9,897 nt of DNA from contig DAOUDD010000275.1 of the NCBI GenBank assembly GCA_034431765.1, positions 1-9,897 on the forward strand, given 5' to 3'. This document shows, in pieces, positions 5,161 to 9,897 of this stretch (within the stretch, counting starts at the first letter, position 1; the number at the start of each line of letters is the position of its first letter). This stretch comes from DASYAN01 sp034431765. Lineage in GTDB: Bacteria; Chloroflexota; Ktedonobacteria; Ktedonobacterales; Ktedonobacteraceae. The notes below the pieces were generated by a model. It ran no database searches and had not been told where the DNA came from. It worked only from the letters and a program-made list of their open reading frames with translations. Both the position numbers and the translations under genes were made by a program.

Positions 5161-5207
5161 TTTCTCTGTGGGCGGTGGGTGCAACAGACTCACCGCCCAC
5201 AGAGAAA
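5161..5207. terminator. 17-bp perfect hairpin between convergent genes
   Basis: 5161-5177 and 5191-5207 are perfect complements (stem from TTTCTCTG to GGCGGTG), and three further pairs including one G-U shrink the loop to about 7 nt. It sits between the plus-strand lipoprotein stop (5125) and the minus-strand pckA stop (5215). The stem ends in AAA/TTT and is followed by T-rich sequence on the plus strand, so it should end both transcripts, and pckA's most directly. Confidence 0.75.
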
Positions 5208-5214
5208 TTATTAT

Positions 5215-6798
5215 TTAACGCGGACCAGCGGCCAGAACTGTTTCAGAGGAGACTTCAAACTGGGCAAAGTTTTTCTTAAAAAGATCGGCCAGTTGATGCG
5301 CCTGCTGATCATACGCTGCTGGATCGCTCCAGGTATTACGAGGGAGAAGCACATTGCTCGGAACATCAGGGCAGGAAGTTGGAACGCGTAAGCCAAAAAC
5401 GGGCTCGGTTACGATTTCCGCTGAATCGATCTGCCCGCTGATTGCAGCTCGCACCATAGCACGAGTATAGTTAATGTTGATGCGCGAGCCAACACCATAT
5501 GGACCACCCGTCCAGCCGGTGTTTAGCAGATAGCAGCGGACGTTATGCTTCTCAATACGCTCACGCAATAGGTTTGCATACTCCTTGGGACGGCGCGGCA
5601 GGAAAGCTGCCCCAAAGCAGGAGCTGAAGGTGGCCTGTGGCGTCGTGACCCCCGCTTCAGTTCCAGCCAGTTTGCTGGTATAGCCCGATAGGAAGTAGTA
5701 CATCGCCTGCTCCGTGCTCAACAACGAGATGGGGGGCAGAACACCAAACGAATCAGCCGAGAGGAAGATGAGCGCCTGTGGATGCTCACCCATACCTGAG
5801 GTTACCACGTTGTCAATGTACTCGACGGGATAGGCAGCGCGTGTATTCTCTGTCAACGAGGCGTCGGCGTAATCCGGTTCTCGTGTCTTCTCGTTCAAGA
5901 CAACGTTCTCATAGACCGCGCCAAAGCGCACCGCGTTCCAGATCTGTGGCTCAAATTCCTGTGAGAGATTGATACACTTGGCGTAACAGCCCCCTTCAAA
6001 ATTGAAGACACCGTTCTCGCCCCAGCCATGTTCATCGTCACCGATCAAGCGACGACTGGGATCAGCGGAGAGGCTTGTTTTACCGGTTCCCGACAGGCCA
6101 AAGAAGAGCGCTACATCTCCTTCCGGCCCCACATTCGCTGAGCAGTGCATGGGCAGCACACCTTGAGCAGGAAGAATAAAATTGAGGACGGTAAAGATAG
6201 ACTTCTTCATTTCGCCAGCGTATTGTGTGCCAGCAATTAAGACCAGGCGCTCTTCAAAATCAATGATAATTGCAGCTTCAGAACGTGTCCCATGTGTACG
6301 TGGATTGGTATGAAAGTTGGGGACACAGAGAATAGTAAAACCTGGACGATCACTGCTGAGATCACTCTCAGTGGCGCGCAAGAAGAGCTGACGCGCGAAA
6401 AGATTATGCCAGGCAAGCTCGGTAATCACCTGGATCGGCATGCGATAGCGCGGATCGGCTCCTGCTGCCGCATCAAGAATATAAACATCACGTCCCTGTA
6501 AATAGTCTGCCAGGCTCCTGCGCACAATCTCAAAGGCCTCTTGAGTCATTGGATGATTATTATCACCCCACCAGATCCGTGCCGCCGACTCCTCATTTGA
6601 TACAATAAATTTATCTTTTGGTGATCGTCCCGTATGTGATCCCGTTGTCGCACCGAAAGCACCATTCGCCGCCAATAGTCCCTCGCCCCGTGCAAGTGCA
6701 TGCTCCACCAGCACAGCCGGGGAAAGATTCCAGTTCAGCTTGCCAAGATTGACCAGTCCATACTCTTCCAGCGCTTTCCGGCTCATCATCATTGTCAT
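5215..6798 (-). CDS. pckA: Phosphoenolpyruvate carboxykinase (ATP)
   Basis: A 527-aa cytoplasmic enzyme, normal for the ATP-dependent family, converting oxaloacetate and ATP to PEP, CO2 and ADP as the entry step of gluconeogenesis. Key elements are all present: GRSPKDKF (57-64) with the substrate Arg58, GTQYAGEMKKS (190-200) with Tyr193 and Lys198, metal-ligand His218 in PMHCSAN, the P-loop GLSGTGKTSL (234-243) with Lys240 and Thr241, LIGDDEHGW (251-259) with Asp254/Asp255, GCYAKCINL (270-278), and TENTRAAYP (316-324) with Arg320. The C-terminal LLNTGWTGGPYGVGSRI (424-440) closes the adenine site. I chose the ATG at 6798 because AAAGGAG (6813-6807) lies 8 nt upstream; a longer frame to 6903 would run through the promoter and has no family match. 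No truncation or missing catalytic residue is seen. It has its own promoter and a shared terminator hairpin. Confidence 0.97.
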   Translation of the reverse strand: MTMMMSRKALEEYGLVNLGKLNWNLSPAVLVEHALARGEGLLAANGAFGATTGSHTGRSPKDKFIVSNEESAARIWWGDNNHPMTQEAFEIVRRSLADYLQGRDVYILDAAAGADPRYRMPIQVITELAWHNLFARQLFLRATESDLSSDRPGFTILCVPNFHTNPRTHGTRSEAAIIIDFEERLVLIAGTQYAGEMKKSIFTVLNFILPAQGVLPMHCSANVGPEGDVALFFGLSGTGKTSLSADPSRRLIGDDEHGWGENGVFNFEGGCYAKCINLSQEFEPQIWNAVRFGAVYENVVLNEKTREPDYADASLTENTRAAYPVEYIDNVVTSGMGEHPQALIFLSADSFGVLPPISLLSTEQAMYYFLSGYTSKLAGTEAGVTTPQATFSSCFGAAFLPRRPKEYANLLRERIEKHNVRCYLLNTGWTGGPYGVGSRININYTRAMVRAAISGQIDSAEIVTEPVFGLRVPTSCPDVPSNVLLPRNTWSDPAAYDQQAHQLADLFKKNFAQFEVSSETVLAAGPR

Positions 6799-6855
6799 AG
6801 ATATTTCTCCTTTGGGGCACAGAACTCTACTCGCATTGCCAACAACAACGATGGA

Positions 6856-6885
6856 ATTATAGCTCGTCCATTGAGCGATATTCAA
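6856..6885 (-). promoter_or_regulatory. pckA promoter
   Basis: On the minus strand TTGAAT (6885-6880) is followed after 18 nt by a perfect TATAAT (6861-6856). The predicted start is near 6849, giving a leader of about 50 nt before the pckA ATG at 6798. Confidence 0.7.
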
Positions 6886-6917
6886 TGTGTGCACCCCGAA
6901 CACTTGTTAGTGTATCA

Positions 6918-6955
6918 AACTTCCAGGGTGAAGCGCAACCCAGAGATTGGAAGTT
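6918..6955. promoter_or_regulatory. Inverted repeat upstream of the pckA promoter
   Basis: AACTTCCA (6918-6925) and TGGAAGTT (6948-6955) are perfect complements. Directly inside them GGGT (6926-6929) and ACCC (6938-6941) form a second pair. The repeat is centred about 88 bp before the predicted pckA start, where an activator or repressor of gluconeogenesis could bind. A further TGGAA lies at 6967-6971. Confidence 0.4.
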
Positions 6956-6956
6956 C

Positions 6957-6986
6957 TTAACAGTGCTGGAACCAATAGCGTATACT
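6957..6986 (+). promoter_or_regulatory. Possible plus-strand promoter in the pckA/regulator gap
   Basis: TTAACA (6957-6962), an 18-nt spacer and TATACT (6981-6986) fit a sigma-70 promoter pointing right. No ordinary plus-strand gene follows. A transcript from about 6993 could end at the hairpin at 7076-7113, making a short RNA of about 120 nt, or a 27-codon ORF at 7007-7090 without a ribosome binding site. This is unproven. Confidence 0.3.
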
Positions 6987-7064
6987 AGTGCAGACTGGTC
7001 CAAACGATGTTCTCAATGCTCGATACATTGATGGCAGGACAGCTTCCAGCCTCACGTCTCGTTA

Positions 7065-7107
7065 ACCTTCTCCCACGGCTCCATCGGTAGAGAAGGTAGA
7101 GGAGCCG
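7065..7107. terminator. Two interleaved inverted repeats beyond the response regulator
   Basis: ACCTTCTC (7065-7072) pairs with GAGAAGGT (7090-7097), and CGGCTCC (7076-7082) pairs with GGAGCCG (7101-7107). The arms alternate, so the stems either exclude each other or form an H-type pseudoknot. The second stem is followed on the plus strand by CATTTTC, as in a weak terminator. On the minus strand the element starts 6 nt after the response-regulator stop and may end or protect that mRNA. Confidence 0.45.
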
Positions 7108-7112
7108 CATTT

Positions 7113-7772
7113 TCAAGGTAGCTCGATCTCATCTAACGAGATCAAGCCTTTTTTGAGCGCGTAAACTATAGCCTGAGCGCGATGAGCCAGGTGCAGTTTT
7201 GTGAGAATGTTTCCCACATGCGTTTTCACCGTCTCTTCAGTCACCACCAGCGCTTTCGCGATCTCGCTATTAGTCCGTCCCACAGCTAACTGGCGCAGCA
7301 CCTCTTGCTCACGCTCAGTCAGCCTCGCGTTGTGCTTGCTGCCGCGCCCTAGCTCCTGCATAACCGCCGACGCTACTGCTGGATCGAGCAGAGATTGTCC
7401 TTTGGCTGCTGCACGTATCGAGGCGAGCAGCAGTTCGGGATCAGCCTCCTTGCGCACATAGCCAATCGCTCCTGCACGCAAAGCTGCCACAACCCGCGCA
7501 TCGTCGGCAAAGCTAGTTAATACGACAATTTTTGTATTCGGCAGGATTGCCTGTACGCGGCGAATCGTCTCGATACCATCTATACCTCCAGGCATCAGCA
7601 TATCCATCACCACCACCTCTGGCAACCATTCTTCGACGTGCTGAAGTGCCGCTTCTCCGCTGACTGCTTCACCGACAACCTGGACATCCTCAAACGCTTT
7701 CAAGAAGCTTTGCAAGCCGCGTCGCACAATAGTGTGGTCATCGACCAGCACAACTCGAATCTTCTCTGCCAT
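7113..7772 (-). CDS. NarL/FixJ-family response regulator
   Basis: A 219-aa cytoplasmic DNA-binding regulator of a two-component system. The receiver domain (5-120) has the acidic pair Asp11/Asp12, phosphate-accepting Asp57 in VVVMDMLMP, switch Thr86 in VVLTS and Lys108 in GYVRKE, so it should be phosphorylated normally. The LuxR-type helix-turn-helix (151-207) reads LTEREQEVLRQLAVGRTNSE, then IAKAL and EETVKTHVGNILTKL. The combination resembles LiaR/NarL-like regulators. The start at 7772 has AAGGA (7784-7780) 7 nt upstream and begins at the conserved receiver strand; a GTG at 7808 in frame would add 12 residues with a poor site. No histidine kinase gene is visible, so the partner is either beyond the window or elsewhere. 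Codon 57 and all receiver residues are intact. Confidence 0.95.
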   Translation of the reverse strand: MAEKIRVVLVDDHTIVRRGLQSFLKAFEDVQVVGEAVSGEAALQHVEEWLPEVVVMDMLMPGGIDGIETIRRVQAILPNTKIVVLTSFADDARVVAALRAGAIGYVRKEADPELLLASIRAAAKGQSLLDPAVASAVMQELGRGSKHNARLTEREQEVLRQLAVGRTNSEIAKALVVTEETVKTHVGNILTKLHLAHRAQAIVYALKKGLISLDEIELP

Positions 7773-7808
7773 TGCTTTTTCCTTCTCCATAATTAACACG
7801 AAGTGCAC

Positions 7809-7972
7809 GTTCTCGTGAATGTATTTCTACGTGTATGGCTGATGTGGGTACCTTCCGAGGCAACGGACGCCTGAAGTGCCGTCCCTACGAAGATGCTAAA
7901 GCATGAAATACTCTAAATACATATCCTAAGGGACACGTGCAGCAGGACGTTGGGGTGAGGCAAGCGCGCTCC
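7809..7972. other. Intergenic gap before the response regulator
   Basis: No convincing ORF, RNA gene or promoter is visible here. The only structures are a small inverted repeat ATGCT/AGCAT (7893-7897, 7900-7904) and GGACG/CGTCC (7865-7869, 7880-7884). The promoter of the response regulator probably lies in this gap, but I cannot place it. Confidence 0.4.
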
Positions 7973-7979
7973 CTATGCA

Positions 7980-8438
7980 CTACCTGCCATTGTTGCTTTC
8001 GGCTCCTGCTCGGTAGCAATTGGCTGCCAGACCAAGATGCGTCGGGCTGAGCAGCGCATCGATACTTTTCTCGATGCCGAAGAACGTGTGCCAGAGCAGG
8101 TCAACAACGCCAGCGATTGCGAAGACCAGTGCACCGAGGAGTGATAGCCCGTAGCCCTTCGGCATCGCAAGCTGCCAGGGGTAGCCATGGCGAGAGTAGA
8201 ATAGCGCTGTTCCTACCAGAAAGGCGGTGTAGAGCAGAAAACTCCCATACAGGACGGCATGCCAGGGAGTGAAAAACGTCTCCAACTGCGGTATATGCGT
8301 GTGCGCCCACAGATCCAGATAGCTTCCTCCCACTCCCAGGAGACTCAGGACAGCGGCTATCCAGTCATAGCGTAACGAACTGGTTGGCTGCTCCAGATGC
8401 GTCTTCTCACCCGTTTGAGCGAAAAATGATGTGATCAC
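7980..8438 (-). pseudogene. Truncated polytopic membrane protein gene
   Basis: A GTG at 8438 opens a 152-codon frame whose first 138 residues look like the N-terminal part of a larger multi-pass membrane protein: RYDWIAAVLSLLGVGGSYLD, then WAHTHIPQLETFFTPWHAVL, GYPWQLAMPKGYGLSLLGAL and DLLWHTFFGIE with LLSPTHL. From memory, similar proteins in soil bacteria continue well past the SPTHL motif. Here the sequence after LGLA becomes polar and stops at 7980. Three membrane segments remain (about 25-44, 60-81, 97-116). Four histidines sit in conserved-looking motifs (46, 60, 117, 134). An internal deletion or frameshift near 8020-8030 is likely; another frame gives a short polar tail ending at 7973. 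The ribosome binding site AGGAG (8453-8449) lies inside a long hairpin. A shortened functional protein cannot be ruled out. Confidence 0.65.
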
Positions 8439-8448
8439 GATATAATAT

Positions 8449-8500
8449 CTCCTTTACACTAGAGCCATTTGTTTCCGTCTATAGCTCTAGTGTAAAGGAG
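8449..8500 (-). promoter_or_regulatory. 17-bp perfect hairpin that holds the ribosome binding site
   Basis: 8449-8465 and 8484-8500 are perfect complements (CTCCTTTACACTAGAGC and its reverse) around an 18-nt loop. On the minus strand the 3' arm ends in AAAGGAG, the ribosome binding site for the GTG at 8438, 10 nt upstream. A folded leader would hide that site. A second, outer pair TGATGTG (8427-8433) and CACATCA (8513-8519) brackets the whole element and includes the first codons. Alternatives are a DNA operator (the half-site ctctagtgtaaag resembles MerR-type sites) or a mobile palindromic repeat. Confidence 0.5.
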
Positions 8501-8538
8501 TTGAGGTTTGACCACATCACAGAGAGGGGGTATCTTCG

Positions 8539-8558
8539 TCTCCCCCTTTCGGGGGAGA
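8539..8558. terminator. GC-rich hairpin behind the P450 gene
   Basis: TCTCCCCC (8539-8546) pairs with GGGGGAGA (8551-8558) around a 4-nt loop. It begins 20 nt past the P450 stop on the minus strand. No T-tract follows, so it may act as an mRNA end stabiliser or with a termination factor. The same C run can also pair with AGGGGG at 8525-8530. Confidence 0.55.
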
Positions 8559-8577
8559 TGACTACTTGAAGAGGTTT

Positions 8578-9897
8578 CTACCAGTTACCCCTTTTCTCAA
8601 ATATCATGGGTAGTTCCTTCATAGTCGTGAACGATAATGCCTGCACCTGTGGACGAAATGCAGGGTCAGCAAAACGCACGTGGTAGCGTTGCGCAATCAT
8701 TGCCAGGACAATCAGCGCCTCTATATGTGCTAGATGGCTTCCGATGCACATATGAGGACCTCCACCAAATGGGAGATACGCGAACTTATGCTCCGGTCTT
8801 GTTCCTTGAGGCAAGAAACGCTCCGGCTTGAAGCAGTCCGGGTCCGTCCAGAAAGCCGGATGGCGATGCGTGAAGTATGGCGAGATGACAACAAGCGTTC
8901 CTGCCGCAACAGCGTGACCACAGATACTATCATTCTCAGTTGCCTGGCGAATAATTCCAAATGACGGTGGATACAGGCGAACAGTTTCCATGAAGATGGC
9001 TTTCGCATATTCCAATTGGGCAAGGCTCTCCAGAGAGACTCCCTCATTCCCTAACACCATATCAAGCTCATCTTTCAGCTTTTGAGCCGCTTCGGGATGT
9101 TGAGCGAGCAAACTCCAGATGAACGAGAGAGCGAGCGAGGTTGTCTGGTAGCTGGCAATCACGAGCGTGATAAGTTCATCGCGCACCTGCTGAGGATTGT
9201 TGTGTTGGATAAGAGATTGCACGATGTCAGGCGCGCCACATACAGGATGAGCTTTGCGTTCCTCGATCACATGTGCAATAAGGCTATCGAGAACGGCAAG
9301 GTTGTGCTTCACACGCTGGTTACGTAAGGTGGGTACAGCAAGGGGAGGAAACGGGAGACGAATATATGAGGTGATATCTGGCCCCAGGCTTCGCAAAGCT
9401 TGTACAAAAGCTGTTACATCCAGGTGTGTGTTGGCAAATAGTGTTCGAAGACTTATGGATAGAAATAAGCAATTCATCTCATCCACCATATCAACAACAC
9501 TCCCTGCACGAGACTCTATCTCGTCAAGGTAGCGCTGCACTTCCACAACGATAATGGGTATAAAGGCATTAATCTTAGCTCGATGAAAAAAGGGTTGGAC
9601 TAAACGCCGCTGGTCTCGCCATAGATCGCCATCGCTTGTTATTAATCCCTCGCCCACCAGAACTTTCAACGCTTGCAGTATAAAAGCATCCCGAGAGTAT
9701 CGTTTATATTCCTTCTGCAATACATGCGCTATAGCATCGGGATGAAATAGGAACAGGCATTCTGTTGTGAGTAGAAGGCGATCCTTGACATAATCTCCGT
9801 ATTCCCGCCAGATTCTATCACCAAACGAAATCACATTTTGTTGTAGATCAGCAGCACACCCTAAAAAAGCAGACCATCTACGCGTCACTCGTGGAGT
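8578..9897 (-). CDS. Cytochrome P450, 5' end outside the window
   Basis: A haem monooxygenase, normally using O2 and electrons from a redox partner to hydroxylate a hydrophobic substrate. The frame is open to the window edge. Counting from the GTG at 9888 (436 aa), I see the helix-C WRDQRR (90-95), helix-I IASYQTTSLAL (244-254), ETVR (301-304), the PERF motif (355-358) and the haem loop FGGGPHMCIG (374-383) with ligand Cys381. The first visible residues already match the A-helix region (WREYGDYV), so a short N-terminal piece with the proline-rich start is missing and the GTG is probably not the true start. The helix-I motif differs from the usual A/G-G-x-D/E-T-T: it is Ala-Ser-Tyr-Gln-Thr-Thr, with Gln248 where the acid normally sits. 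No ferredoxin or reductase gene is in view. The subfamily and substrate cannot be told. Confidence 0.93.
   Translation of the reverse strand, partial: TPRVTRRWSAFLGCAADLQQNVISFGDRIWREYGDYVKDRLLLTTECLFLFHPDAIAHVLQKEYKRYSRDAFILQALKVLVGEGLITSDGDLWRDQRRLVQPFFHRAKINAFIPIIVVEVQRYLDEIESRAGSVVDMVDEMNCLFLSISLRTLFANTHLDVTAFVQALRSLGPDITSYIRLPFPPLAVPTLRNQRVKHNLAVLDSLIAHVIEERKAHPVCGAPDIVQSLIQHNNPQQVRDELITLVIASYQTTSLALSFIWSLLAQHPEAAQKLKDELDMVLGNEGVSLESLAQLEYAKAIFMETVRLYPPSFGIIRQATENDSICGHAVAAGTLVVISPYFTHRHPAFWTDPDCFKPERFLPQGTRPEHKFAYLPFGGGPHMCIGSHLAHIEALIVLAMIAQRYHVRFADPAFRPQVQALSFTTMKELPMIFEKRGNW

Noticed and set aside
6799..6903. 35-residue N-terminal extension of pckA
   Set aside because: It overlaps the pckA promoter and leader; the family length and the AAAGGAG site both fit the 6798 start.
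7007..7090. A 27-codon plus-strand ORF in the pckA/regulator gap
   Set aside because: No ribosome binding site, and its 3' part lies in the interleaved stems; more likely non-coding.
7773..7808. 12-residue extension of the response regulator from a GTG
   Set aside because: Receiver domains normally begin near the 7772 Met, which has AAGGA at 7 nt; the GTG has no good site.
8449..8500. The paired 17-bp arms as terminal repeats of an insertion sequence
   Set aside because: Only 18 bases lie between the arms, no target-site duplication is visible and no transposase is present; a small palindromic repeat remains possible.
1..9897. CRISPR array, tRNA or rRNA genes, phage genes
   Set aside because: No regularly spaced repeats, no cloverleaf or conserved T-loop sequence and no structural phage proteins were seen on either strand.

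Overview
The window looks like bacterial chromosome with moderate base composition, no phage or plasmid backbone and no complete insertion sequence. The gene set is an ArsR-SRPBCC fusion, a GerMN-type lipoprotein, an ATP-type PEP carboxykinase, a NarL-type response regulator, a cytochrome P450, a prenylcysteine-type methyltransferase and a WYL-type regulator remnant. This mix, with Shine-Dalgarno led genes and loose spacing, suggests a soil bacterium such as a Ktedonobacteria-type member of the Chloroflexota. That placement is an inference from gene content and style, not something the sequence proves.

Layout. 1-290: AT-rich, no credible gene, one perfect 16-bp hairpin that looks like a bidirectional terminator. 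291-1147: ArsR-SRPBCC regulator on the minus strand, with a clear promoter, two matching palindromic operators and an internal ribosome binding site before its second domain. 1150-1880: a decayed region holding a structured, attenuator-like stretch, a broken LysE exporter start, an opposing unknown ORF and another possible gene fragment. 1895-2994: an unknown helical protein followed by a 44-aa single-pass membrane protein. 3232-3889: a methyltransferase gene followed on the same strand by a frameshifted remnant of a WYL/YafY-type repressor. 3901-4060: the last codons of a lost minus-strand gene with a hairpin behind its stop. 4235-5125: promoter, long leader and gene of a GerMN lipoprotein. 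5161-5207: strong hairpin between convergent genes. 5215-6885: pckA with its promoter. 6918-7107: regulatory repeats and two interleaved inverted repeats. 7113-7772: response regulator. 7980-8500: truncated membrane-protein gene whose ribosome binding site lies in a 17-bp perfect stem. 8578-9897: P450, cut by the window edge.

How the genes relate. Most look like independent single-gene units. pckA is the only central-metabolism gene (oxaloacetate to PEP). The ArsR-SRPBCC gene is probably self-regulated through its two operators. The response regulator has no kinase gene in the window. The recurring theme is gene decay: LysE, WYL regulator, membrane protein and one or two 3' remnants are broken, while their neighbours are intact. 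I see no convincing new multi-gene system. The points most worth following are the dual-start ArsR-SRPBCC fusion with paired operators, the attenuator-like leader at 1177-1270, the stem that hides a ribosome binding site at 8449-8500, and the P450 with an unusual I-helix.
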